Of a stretch of DNA of 64,000 nt, positions 29,105 to 36,350 are shown one piece after another. The position numbers and the translations under genes are program-made. The DNA is taken from NCBI RefSeq assembly GCF_045446075.1, contig NZ_JBJJBQ010000013.1:21220-85219 (forward strand). Reading direction: 5' to 3'. Numbering within the stretch: the first letter of the stretch is position 1; each line of letters starts with the position of its first letter. This DNA is from Flavisericum labens (GTDB taxonomy: Bacteria > Bacteroidota > Bacteroidia > Flavobacteriales > Flavobacteriaceae). Under the pieces are notes generated by a model. It searched no databases. It was not told the DNA's origin and saw only the letters and a program-made list of their open reading frames with translations.

Positions 29105-29326
29105 CCTCATTTTCGACCTAGTCGAAATCATCAATCTGCAGAAATAATGATGAAGGAATGAAGATGCAAAGCGAAGCTTTTAGCGGGACATTCCGTAAGC
29201 GAATGTTCCGCCGGAATTTCCTTAGATTGATTTGATTTTATGGTTCGTTTTGTATCAAGACAAAATGAACAAGAATTAATAGAATACAATAATTAAAAAG
29301 GTTCTTGCTTGAGCAGGAATGACGAA
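29105..29326 (+). repeat. Intergenic repeat element, copy 1 (trpE-trpG)
   Basis: Fills most of the 281-bp trpE-trpG spacer. The conserved 58-bp core is 29213-29270, beginning GGAATTTCCTTAGATTGATT and ending CAAGACAAAATGAAC; it differs from copy 2 by one base. Outer parts also resemble copy 2 more loosely (CAATCTGCAGAAATA against CAATCTGTAGAAATA; end GAGCAGGAATGAC against CGCAGGAATGAC). The element ends 4 bases before trpG's ATG. Confidence 0.8.
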
Positions 29327-29329
29327 AAG

Positions 29330-29896
29330 ATGAAAAAAGTATTAGTTATAGATAATTACGACAGTTTCACCTACAATCTAGTGCATTATTTAGAAGATTT
29401 AAATTGCGATGTTACTGTAGTAAGAAACGATAAGTTAGCTCTAGAAGATGTTGAACCGTTTGACAAAATTGTGCTATCGCCAGGACCAGGAATACCCGAT
29501 GAAGCTGGATTACTAAAAGCCATTATAGAAAGATATGCCCCAACCAAAAGCATTTTAGGTGTATGCTTAGGACAACAGGCCATTGGTGAAGTTTTTGGTG
29601 GTTCCCTTATTAATTTAGATGAAGTATATCACGGTGTGGCCACTCAAGTTGAAATATGTGTTGATAACGAAACCATTTTCAAAGGATTGAAAAAAAATAT
29701 TGAAGTTGGTCGTTATCATTCTTGGGTTGTAAATCCAGATTTACCAGATAGCTTGGAGCCCACTTCATTTGATGAAAACGGACAAGTCATGTCCTTGCGT
29801 CACAGAGAATACGATGTAAAGGGGGTGCAATATCATCCAGAATCTGTACTTACACCAGACGGAAAAAAGATATTAGAGAATTGGGTTAACGATTAG
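29330..29896 (+). CDS. trpG: Anthranilate synthase component II (glutamine amidotransferase)
   Basis: 188 residues from the ATG at 29330 (MKKVLVIDNYDSFTYNLVHYLE); a start at 29309 would add residues read from the preceding repeat. Class I glutaminase with nucleophile Cys in GVCLGQQAIGE, and His/Glu in QYHPESVLTPDG; DKIVLSPGPGIPDEA is the glutamine-binding loop. It delivers ammonia to TrpE. It is a separate gene, not fused to trpE or trpD. Both spacers around it hold repeat DNA. Confidence 0.97.
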   Translation: MKKVLVIDNYDSFTYNLVHYLEDLNCDVTVVRNDKLALEDVEPFDKIVLSPGPGIPDEAGLLKAIIERYAPTKSILGVCLGQQAIGEVFGGSLINLDEVYHGVATQVEICVDNETIFKGLKKNIEVGRYHSWVVNPDLPDSLEPTSFDENGQVMSLRHREYDVKGVQYHPESVLTPDGKKILENWVND

Positions 29897-29899
29897 CTG

Positions 29900-29965
29900 T
29901 TGGCTATTGGCTATTGGCTATTGGCTATTGGCTATTGGCTATTGGCTATTGGCTATTGGCTATTG
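29900..29965 (+). repeat. 7-bp tandem repeat (microsatellite), nine copies
   Basis: TTGGCTA repeated nine times without error from 29900 to 29962, then a partial TTG. It starts three bases after the trpG stop. A perfect short tandem array is prone to slippage, so copy number may vary between cells; since it is outside the coding frames, only spacing within the operon would change. Confidence 0.95.
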
Positions 29966-30004
29966 TAAAAAGAAATAATTTTAAATTGAACAAAAACATA
30001 AAAG

Positions 30005-30233
30005 TAAGTCAAGTCCCTATTTTCAACATAGTTGAAGTCTTCAATCTGTAGAAATAGAGAACGAAAAACGGAACTGCGAAGCGCAGCTTCAAGCATGAAG
30101 TTTTAAAAGCAAACGTTCCGAAGGAATTTCCTTAGATTGATTTGATTTTTTGGTTCGTTTTGTATCAAGACAAAATGAACAAGTTTAAAAAAGTGAAATT
30201 TTTAAAATTGATTCCTGCCTTCGCAGGAATGAC
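30005..30233 (+). repeat. Intergenic repeat element, copy 2 (trpG-trpD)
   Basis: Core at 30123-30180 (58 bp, one mismatch to copy 1). Its 3' end contains a perfect hairpin: ATTCCTGC (30211-30218), loop CTTC, GCAGGAAT (30223-30230), then GAC. Read in frame this end gives IPAFAGMT, a peptide signature often seen where this kind of repeat is wrongly included in proteins. The hairpin ends seven bases before the trpD ATG and could hide the ribosome-binding region. Confidence 0.82.
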
Positions 30234-30237
30234 AAAT

Positions 30238-31230
30238 ATGAAAGACATACTAAATAGACTTATAAACCACGAAACTCTTACAGCAGAAGAGGCAAAACAA
30301 GTTATTGTTAACATATCTAACGATTTGTATAACCCAAGCCAAATAGCATGTTTTCTTTCGGTCTTTATGATGCGTAGTATTTCCATTGAAGAGTTAACAG
30401 GTTTTAGAGATGCCCTTTTAGAACTTTGTGTACCCATCAACCTCAGCGATTATAATGCTATTGATATCGTGGGCACAGGAGGCGATGGGAAAAACACTTT
30501 TAACATCTCTACACTGTCGTCCTTTATTACTGCAGGTGCGGGTGTTAATGTTTCCAAGCACGGTAATTATGGGGTGTCATCAACTTCAGGTTCATCCAAC
30601 GTTATGGAGTCTTTAGGTGTTAAATTTTCCAATGATGAAGATTTCCTAAAGCGCTGTTTAGACACAGCAGGCATATGTATTTTACATGCACCTCTTTTCC
30701 ATCCAGCAATGAAAAACGTCGCACCTATTCGTAAAGCGTTAGGCGTTAAAACCTTTTTTAATATGCTAGGCCCTATGGTTAATCCGTCTTTTCCAAAAAA
30801 TCAAATGTTAGGCGTATATAACTTAGAGCTTTTGCGCATGTATAGTTTTATTTATCAAAATACCGATAAGAATTACAATATTGTTTATGCATTAGATGGC
30901 TATGATGAAATTTCACTAACCGGAAAAGCAAAAATAGTTTCAAATCATTCCGAAAAATTGTTTTCACCAGAAGATTTAGGTATAACTCAAATAAAACAAG
31001 AAGATATTTTTGGGGGTGAGACTATAAAAGATGCTGCAGACATATTTGTTGACATTATTAGCGGAAAAGGCTCCGAAGCTCAAAACAACGTAGTTTGTGC
31101 CAATGCTGGTCTAGCCATAGCCACATCCAAACAAATTTCGCATAAAAAAGGCTTTGAAATGGCCAAAGAATCGTTATTTTCTGGAAAGGCAAAAACGAGC
31201 TTGGATAAATTAATTGAATTAAGCAGTTAG
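30238..31230 (+). CDS. trpD: Anthranilate phosphoribosyltransferase
   Basis: 330 residues from the ATG at 30238 (MKDILNRLINHETLTAEEA); the open frame reaches 32 codons further up but those are encoded by the repeat element. Transfers phosphoribosyl from PRPP to anthranilate. Visible: DIVGTGGDGKNTFNIST (PRPP-binding), VSKHGNYGVSSTSGSSNVMESLG, ILHAPLFHPAMKNVAPIRKALGVKTFFNMLGPMVNP (anthranilate site) and the C-terminal NAGLAIATSKQ. Free-standing, not fused to trpG. A further repeat copy separates it from trpC. Confidence 0.97.
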   Translation: MKDILNRLINHETLTAEEAKQVIVNISNDLYNPSQIACFLSVFMMRSISIEELTGFRDALLELCVPINLSDYNAIDIVGTGGDGKNTFNISTLSSFITAGAGVNVSKHGNYGVSSTSGSSNVMESLGVKFSNDEDFLKRCLDTAGICILHAPLFHPAMKNVAPIRKALGVKTFFNMLGPMVNPSFPKNQMLGVYNLELLRMYSFIYQNTDKNYNIVYALDGYDEISLTGKAKIVSNHSEKLFSPEDLGITQIKQEDIFGGETIKDAADIFVDIISGKGSEAQNNVVCANAGLAIATSKQISHKKGFEMAKESLFSGKAKTSLDKLIELSS

Positions 31231-31249
31231 CAAAAAATAAAATTCCAAA

Positions 31250-31307
31250 GGAATTTCCTTAGAGTGATTTGATTTTTTGGTTCGTTTTGTATCAAGACAA
31301 AATGAAC
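31250..31307 (+). repeat. Intergenic repeat element, copy 3 (trpD-trpC), core only
   Basis: 58-bp core again, one or two mismatches to copies 1 and 2 (AGAGTGATTT instead of AGATTGATTT). The 5' part and the 3' hairpin end seen in copy 2 are missing. In frame with trpC it reads the same IFWFVLYQDKMN peptide as copy 2 does with trpD. Confidence 0.85.
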
Positions 31308-31322
31308 ATAAACATAAAAAAA

Positions 31323-32108
31323 ATGAACATTTTAGATAAAATAGTAATAGATAAGCACAAAGAAGTCGAGCTTCGGAAAGGTCTAATTCCCGTTTCACAA
31401 CTTGAGTATTCTGTTTTGTTTGGAAGACAAACTATTTCACTGGCTAATAATTTACGAAACAGTAAATCCGGAATTATTGCTGAGCACAAAAGGCGCTCGC
31501 CTTCAAAATCTGTTATCAATAACACTTTAAATGTTCAGGATGTAGCGGCAGGTTATGAAAATGCAGGTGTTTGTGGCATGTCGGTTTTAACCGATGGAAA
31601 ATATTTTGGAGGTTCGCTAGACGATTTATTAACCGCACGTGCCAGTTGCAATTTACCATTGCTAAGAAAGGAATTCATTATTGATGAATACCAAATACTA
31701 GAAGCCAAGGCTTTCGGTGCCGATGTTATTTTATTGATTGCTGCCATTTTAACCAGAGAAGAAATAAAACAGTTTTCAGAACTTGCAAAAAGCTTGAACT
31801 TAGATGTGCTTTTGGAGATTCATAACGAAGAAGAATTACATAAATCTATTATGCCCAGTTTGGATATGTTGGGTGTTAACAATAGAAACTTAAAAACCTT
31901 CGATGTTAGTCTTGACACTAGTAAAACCTTGAGCACTTTAATACCTAATGATTTTGTAAAAGTATCGGAAAGTGGCATCAGCAACATTCAAGCTATTAAA
32001 GAGTTACAGCCATTTGGCTACAAGGGTTTCTTAATTGGTGAAAACTTTATGAAAACCGATACCCCAGGTGCAAGTGCCACTGAATTTATTAAAAATTTAG
32101 GACAATGA
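31323..32108 (+). CDS. trpC: Indole-3-glycerol phosphate synthase
   Basis: 261 residues from the ATG at 31323 (MNILDKIVIDKHKEVEL); upstream codons come from repeat copy 3. A TIM barrel closing the indole ring of the carboxyphenylamino-deoxyribulose phosphate. Visible: IIAEHKRRSPSKS with the catalytic Lys, AGVCGMSVLTDGKYFGGSLDDL, LPLLRKEFIIDEYQILEAKAFGADVILLIAAIL, LLEIHNEEEL, LGVNNRNLKTFDVSLDTS, VSESGISN and GFLIGENFMK. Its TGA stop overlaps the trpF start (ATGA), showing tight translational coupling. Confidence 0.97.
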   Translation: MNILDKIVIDKHKEVELRKGLIPVSQLEYSVLFGRQTISLANNLRNSKSGIIAEHKRRSPSKSVINNTLNVQDVAAGYENAGVCGMSVLTDGKYFGGSLDDLLTARASCNLPLLRKEFIIDEYQILEAKAFGADVILLIAAILTREEIKQFSELAKSLNLDVLLEIHNEEELHKSIMPSLDMLGVNNRNLKTFDVSLDTSKTLSTLIPNDFVKVSESGISNIQAIKELQPFGYKGFLIGENFMKTDTPGASATEFIKNLGQ

Positions 32109-33934
32109 AACTGAAAGTCTGCGGGATGAAATACCAGAGTAATATTGAACAAGTTGCAGCATTGCAACCTGATTACCTTGGATTTATATTTTATGGAAAA
32201 TCTGCAAGACAATTTGATGCTGAAAACATACCAAAAACAAAAGACTCAATTAAGAAAACAGGGGTTTTTGTTGATGCAGATTTAGGGTTTGTTGTCGAAA
32301 AAATAAATAAACACCATTTAAAAGCCGTCCAATTACACGGCAAAGAATCACCTGAGTATTGTGACGTATTGCGTCATACAGAACTTGTTTTAGAATCTCA
32401 AAACTTAGAAATCATCAAAGTATTTTCAATAAAAGATGAATTTGATTTTAGCGTTCTTCAACCCTATGAGAAAGTTGTTGATTACTTCCTTTTCGACACC
32501 AAAGGGAAACTGCCTGGAGGTAACGGTTATACCTTCAACTGGAATGTTTTAAATAACTACCCATCAACCAAACCGTTTTTTTTAAGTGGTGGCATAGGAA
32601 TTAATGAAGTTGATAAAATAAAAGCTTTTCAGCAAAGCGAAGCCTCAAAATACTGTTATGTCATAGATGTAAACAGTAAATTTGAAATTGAACCCGGATT
32701 AAAAAATGTTGAACTTTTAAAAGAGTTTAAAAACAAACTGAGTAATAAAACCATGAATTACAACGTAAACGAAAAAGGCTATTACGGCGAATTTGGCGGC
32801 GCGTTTATTCCAGAAATGCTATACCCCAATGTTGAAGAATTGCGTCAAAAATATTTAAAAGTGATGGCAGAACCTTCTTTTATAGAAGAGTTTAACCAGC
32901 TTCTCAAAGATTATGTGGGTCGCCCGTCTCCTCTATATTATGCAAAGCGCCTATCAGAAAAATACAATACCAAAATTTACCTTAAGCGTGAAGATTTAAA
33001 CCATACTGGAGCGCATAAAATAAATAATACCATTGGTCAAATTCTTATGGCTAAACGGCTAGGAAAAACCCGTATTATTGCCGAAACCGGGGCAGGACAA
33101 CACGGTGTTGCAACGGCTACTGTTTGCGCATTAATGGGCTTAGAATGTATTGTTTACATGGGTGAAATTGATATTGCAAGACAAGCACCAAACGTAGCCC
33201 GAATGAAAATGTTAGGCGCCGAAGTAGTACCTGCGAAATCGGGAAGTCGTACTTTAAAAGACGCCACTAACGAGGCCATTCGCGACTGGATTAACAACCC
33301 AGTAAACACACATTATATTATTGGTTCGGCCATTGGCCCACACCCTTATCCCGATATGGTGACTCGGTTCCAATCTATTATTTCTGAAGAAATTAAATGG
33401 CAATTAAAAGAACATGAAGGGCAAGAAAACCCAGATTATATCGTGGCCTGTATTGGTGGCGGAAGTAATGCTGCAGGAACATATTATCATTATTTGCATG
33501 AAGAAAATGTTAACATCATTGCTGTCGAGGCTGCTGGTTTAGGCGTTGATTCTGGTGAAAGTGCCGCTACTTCCGTTTTAGGAAAAGAAGGTATTATTCA
33601 TGGTTGTAAAACCCTGTTGATGCAAACTAACGACGGGCAAATAACTGAGCCTTACTCGATTTCGGCCGGACTGGATTACCCAGGTGTTGGCCCCATGCAT
33701 GCACATTTGGCCAAAACAGGACGGGCAGAATTTATGTCCATTACCGATGATGAAGCCATGAACGCTGGTTTAGAACTTTGTAAACTCGAAGGTATTATTC
33801 CAGCCATAGAAAGCTCGCATGCTTTGGCTATATTCGACCAAAAAACGTTTAAACCTGATGATATAGTTGTAGTAAGTTTATCAGGTAGGGGTGATAAAGA
33901 TTTACAGAACTACATCGAATATTTTAAAATTTGA
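32105..33934 (+). CDS. trpF-trpB: Fused phosphoribosylanthranilate isomerase - tryptophan synthase beta
   Basis: 609 residues in one frame. Residues 1-216 are TrpF: LKVCGMKYQSNIEQVAALQPDYLGFIF, catalytic Cys in KVCGM, VQLHGKESPEYC, FLFDTKGKLPGGNGYTFNW and FLSGGIGINEV. Residues 217-609 are TrpB: YYGEFGGAFIPEML, KREDLNHTGAHKINN with the PLP lysine, AETGAGQHGVATAT, GGGSNAAGTYYH and SLSGRGDKD. No stop codon lies between them; the usual TrpB start Met is codon 217 (ATG at 32753) and could still be used separately. The linker KNKLSNKTM is very short. TrpF residues about 88-99 (LRHTELVLESQ) look like an inserted repeat. The start overlaps trpC by four bases. Confidence 0.9.
   Translation: MKLKVCGMKYQSNIEQVAALQPDYLGFIFYGKSARQFDAENIPKTKDSIKKTGVFVDADLGFVVEKINKHHLKAVQLHGKESPEYCDVLRHTELVLESQNLEIIKVFSIKDEFDFSVLQPYEKVVDYFLFDTKGKLPGGNGYTFNWNVLNNYPSTKPFFLSGGIGINEVDKIKAFQQSEASKYCYVIDVNSKFEIEPGLKNVELLKEFKNKLSNKTMNYNVNEKGYYGEFGGAFIPEMLYPNVEELRQKYLKVMAEPSFIEEFNQLLKDYVGRPSPLYYAKRLSEKYNTKIYLKREDLNHTGAHKINNTIGQILMAKRLGKTRIIAETGAGQHGVATATVCALMGLECIVYMGEIDIARQAPNVARMKMLGAEVVPAKSGSRTLKDATNEAIRDWINNPVNTHYIIGSAIGPHPYPDMVTRFQSIISEEIKWQLKEHEGQENPDYIVACIGGGSNAAGTYYHYLHEENVNIIAVEAAGLGVDSGESAATSVLGKEGIIHGCKTLLMQTNDGQITEPYSISAGLDYPGVGPMHAHLAKTGRAEFMSITDDEAMNAGLELCKLEGIIPAIESSHALAIFDQKTFKPDDIVVVSLSGRGDKDLQNYIEYFKI
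32371..32400 (+). repeat. Probable dispersed repeat inserted within trpF
   Basis: The 30 bases beginning GCGTCATACAGAACTTGTTT and continuing TAGAATCTCA resemble a dispersed repeat of the type CGTCAT-CTGAACTTGTTTCAG-ATCTCA. In frame it codes RHTELVLESQ, between ESPEYCDVL and NLEIIKVFSI, two parts that in ordinary TrpF proteins lie much closer together. It keeps the frame. Confidence 0.6.
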
Positions 33935-33947
33935 TTTTTCATTTACA

Positions 33948-34709
33948 ATGAACAGAATAAACCAAAAACTACAGGAAGACAAAAAACTACTTTCTATATA
34001 TTTTACAGCTGGCTACCCGAGCCTTAACGACACGGTTTCCATTATTCAAGACCTAGAAAAAAACGGTGTGGATATGATTGAAATCGGCTTACCATTTAGC
34101 GACCCATTAGCTGACGGACCGACTATCCAAGAAAGTTCTACAAAAGCGCTTAAAAATGGAATGACTACTGAAGTACTTTTCAATCAGCTAAAAGATATCA
34201 GAAAGACGGTTAAAATTCCTTTAATTATTATGGGGTATTTCAACCCAATGTTGCAATATGGCGTTGAAGACTTCTGCAAAAAATGCAAGGAAATAGGTAT
34301 TGACGGATTGATTATTCCAGATTTACCAGTTGATGTTTACCATGAAGAATATCAGGCCATTTTTGAGAAATATGGGCTAATAAACGTTTTTCTTATTACA
34401 CCTCAAACCAGCGATGAGCGTATAAGGTATATCGACTCGGTTTCAAACGGATTTATTTATATGGTAAGCAGCGCCAGTACTACAGGTACCAAATCTGGTT
34501 TTGGGGATGAGCAAACCAGCTATTTTGAACGCATTGATAAAATGAACCTTAACAACCCACAAGTAATCGGTTTTGGTATAAGCAATAATGAGACCTTTAA
34601 ACAAGCTACCCAATATGCCAAAGGCGCTATAATTGGAAGTGCATTTGTTAAACACGTAACCAATGAAGGCGTTAAGTCTATTTCCAATTTTATAAAATCA
34701 ATACTATAA
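33948..34709 (+). CDS. trpA: Tryptophan synthase alpha subunit
   Basis: 253 residues from the ATG at 33948 (MNRINQKLQEDKKLLSIYFTAGYPSL); upstream codons overlap the end of trpB. Cleaves indole-3-glycerol phosphate to indole and glyceraldehyde 3-phosphate, passing indole to TrpB. Visible: catalytic Glu in MIEIGLPFSDPLADGPTIQ, IIMGYFNPMLQYG, catalytic Asp in DGLIIPDLPVD, FLITPQTSDERI, FIYMVSSASTTG and IGFGISN with IIGSAFVKH. Last gene of the operon, 13 bases after trpB. No clear terminator follows; DUF805 gene begins 36 bases later. Confidence 0.97.
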   Translation: MNRINQKLQEDKKLLSIYFTAGYPSLNDTVSIIQDLEKNGVDMIEIGLPFSDPLADGPTIQESSTKALKNGMTTEVLFNQLKDIRKTVKIPLIIMGYFNPMLQYGVEDFCKKCKEIGIDGLIIPDLPVDVYHEEYQAIFEKYGLINVFLITPQTSDERIRYIDSVSNGFIYMVSSASTTGTKSGFGDEQTSYFERIDKMNLNNPQVIGFGISNNETFKQATQYAKGAIIGSAFVKHVTNEGVKSISNFIKSIL

Positions 34710-34745
34710 TTGATACTCAAACAAAACTAATTAAAACTACCAATT

Positions 34746-35156
34746 ATGAACTGGTATTTAAAAGTTATAAAAGATAACTATGCTAACTTTAATGGAAGAG
34801 CAAGAAGACAAGAATATTGGATGTTTACATTAATTCATGTCATTATCATATTTATATTAGGCTTTTTAGGAGGTGCTTTCGCCGAATCTTCCGATAATTT
34901 AATTCCACTGATTATTCTAGCAATATATTTTTTAGCTACTTTTTTACCAGGCTTAGCCGTTACAGTAAGAAGACTTCATGACACCGGTAAAAGTGGTTGG
35001 TTCTATTTGATAACATTGATACCTTACATTGGCGGTATAATACTTTTAGTTTTTACTGTAAAAAACGGTGACGTAGGCTCCAACAAATACGGCCCAGACC
35101 CTAAAGCTCCATCTATAGATGAAATTGACGATATTGGAAAACCCTTAGTAGATTAA
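34746..35156 (+). CDS. DUF805 inner membrane protein
   Basis: 136 residues with three to four hydrophobic segments. The DUF805 pattern is clear: YANFNGRARRQEYWMFTLIHVIIIFILGF, LFLPGLAVTVRRLHDTGKSGWFYLITLIPYIGGIILLVF (here ATFLPGLAVTVRRLHDTGKSGW), and NKYGPDP at the end. Function of the family unknown. It follows trpA closely without a visible terminator, so may get read-through from the trp operon, and precedes another small membrane protein by six bases. Confidence 0.92.
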   Translation: MNWYLKVIKDNYANFNGRARRQEYWMFTLIHVIIIFILGFLGGAFAESSDNLIPLIILAIYFLATFLPGLAVTVRRLHDTGKSGWFYLITLIPYIGGIILLVFTVKNGDVGSNKYGPDPKAPSIDEIDDIGKPLVD

Positions 35157-35162
35157 AAAATA

Positions 35163-35378
35163 TTGAAACTTTTTAAAGACTTTAAAATTATTATTTTGCT
35201 CTGTCTAACTTTAGGCTTAGCTCCTTTTTTTCCAGAACCACATATTTGGGGAAAATTAAAATGGCTTGTTGGTGGGGCAAAAGGTATGCAACCTATAGAT
35301 TGGTTTGATGTATTTATGCATGGATTTCCTTTTATATTACTTATTTCGGCATTGGTATTGAAATTATTAAAAAAGTAA
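35163..35378 (+). CDS. Small two-helix membrane protein
   Basis: 71 residues starting with TTG (MKLFKDFKIIILLCLTLGL). Two hydrophobic helices at about 8-24 and 53-68, joined by a loop with FPEPHIWGKLKWLVGGAKGMQPIDWFD. I recall similar about 70-residue proteins in Flavobacteriaceae, often labelled RND transporter without real support. Function unknown. It starts six bases after the DUF805 gene and is probably in the same transcript. Confidence 0.75.
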   Translation: MKLFKDFKIIILLCLTLGLAPFFPEPHIWGKLKWLVGGAKGMQPIDWFDVFMHGFPFILLISALVLKLLKK

Positions 35379-35476
35379 AACTGTTTTAACAGGTAAAACC
35401 AAGGTTTTAAGATACATTTAATACAATTTTATCTCATATTTCTTAAATTATAGTGAATCAAAAAAAATAGAAAATT

Positions 35477-35620
35477 ATGGGAATTATTAAAGATAAAAAG
35501 AAATTTGAAAGAACGAAAGAACAGAAAAACCCGTTAAATCCTTCTGGTGATATTAATCAGAACAGAAACGAGTTTGATATGGACGAAAAAACTATTAAAA
35601 AGCAGCAAAACAAGAAATAA
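35477..35620 (+). CDS. Small basic hydrophilic protein (47 residues)
   Basis: ATG at 35477, stop TAA at 35618. The peptide is MGIIKDKKKFERTKEQKNPL followed by NPSGDINQNRNEFDMDEKTI and KKQQNKK: highly charged, no hydrophobic segment. A terminator follows 21 bases after the stop, which supports a real gene. No function recognised; too short for routine gene finding. Confidence 0.55.
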   Translation: MGIIKDKKKFERTKEQKNPLNPSGDINQNRNEFDMDEKTIKKQQNKK

Positions 35621-35641
35621 TATTGTTAATGTAAAACAATA

Positions 35642-35677
35642 AAATAACCTATTCCTAAACAGAATAGGTTATTTTTT
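35642..35677. terminator. Bidirectional terminator
   Basis: Stem AAATAACCTATTC / GAATAGGTTATTT with a 7-base loop and T-run on the right, A-run on the left. Lies between the small basic protein gene and the convergent DUF4331 pair. Confidence 0.85.
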
Positions 35678-35716
35678 TGTAATTTCAAACTGATGTCTCT
35701 AAGTATAGGGATTATT

Positions 35717-36331
35717 TTACCATGGAGAAGCCAAGTACGGAAATGAATCCAAAAACTCTTTGTCATTAGCATCCACATTATCATCAGATAATTGAGGAAA
35801 CTCAGGATTTGTTAACCCCTCTTCACCTCCAAAAATTAATATCAGTTCAACTGTAATTACATCATCTGCAAGTGCTCTACCGGTTAGTACATTTGTACCA
35901 TCAAAAAAAGTTGTTGGCGATATCATTGATACAGTAAGTACATCAGTGGCTAAAGCTGTTGTAAATTGTTCTGCTGTAAAACCTAATGCGTTTGTATCAG
36001 TTGCATTATTAAATGCTGGACTCAATCCCATTAAATTAGATTGAAACATGGATTGAAATAATGCACCCTGTTCTGAAGGAATAGTAACATTAAAAGCATC
36101 TTTACTACCATTTGATACTAAAACAGTATTAATGGCTGGTCTACCCATTTGATCTTCTTGCATCCATGTTGCATCTATAAATGGATTGTCTTTATCCTTT
36201 GTTTTTTTTAATGAAAAATCTTGGCTATCAGTTAACAAATTCATTTCATCATCATTATAATTTTCTTTTTCGCAACTTAGAAACAATGTAGCTACTACAA
36301 CTATTCCTAAAATATATTTTATTGTTTTCAT
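35717..36331 (-). CDS. DUF4331-type lipoprotein, C-terminal half of split pair
   Basis: 204 residues with a lipoprotein signal (hydrophobic VVVATLFLSC, lipobox Cys about residue 20). The body has DQMGRPAINTVLVSNGSKDAFN, which resembles the second half of DUF4331 proteins. The partner gene lies 19 bases upstream in the same transcript and supplies the first half. Expected on the periplasmic or outer-membrane face. Function unknown. Two-gene layout suggests that the halves assemble. Confidence 0.7.
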   Translation of the reverse strand: MKTIKYILGIVVVATLFLSCEKENYNDDEMNLLTDSQDFSLKKTKDKDNPFIDATWMQEDQMGRPAINTVLVSNGSKDAFNVTIPSEQGALFQSMFQSNLMGLSPAFNNATDTNALGFTAEQFTTALATDVLTVSMISPTTFFDGTNVLTGRALADDVITVELILIFGGEEGLTNPEFPQLSDDNVDANDKEFLDSFPYLASPW

Positions 36332-36350
36332 AATTATTTTTTTTAGTAAA

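Larger units (their letters stand above)
29897..30237 (+). other. trpG-trpD spacer made of repeat DNA
   Basis: 341 bases without a gene: the 7-bp tandem repeat 29900-29965, about 40 bases of AT-rich sequence, then copy 2 of the intergenic element (30005-30233) ending four bases before trpD's ATG. Confidence 0.8.

Noticed and set aside
29900..29965. CRISPR array
   Set aside because: Unit is 7 bp with no spacers and no cas genes nearby; it is a microsatellite. No CRISPR array is seen elsewhere in the window.
30142..30237. N-terminal extension of TrpD (IFWFVLYQDKMN... IPAFAGMT)
   Set aside because: Encoded by the intergenic repeat; the same peptide occurs before trpC and the ordinary TrpD start is MKDILNRL at 30238.
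35163..35378. RND transporter annotation for the 71-residue protein
   Set aside because: Only two helices; RND pumps are about 1,000 residues. The label that I recall for relatives is not supported by the sequence.
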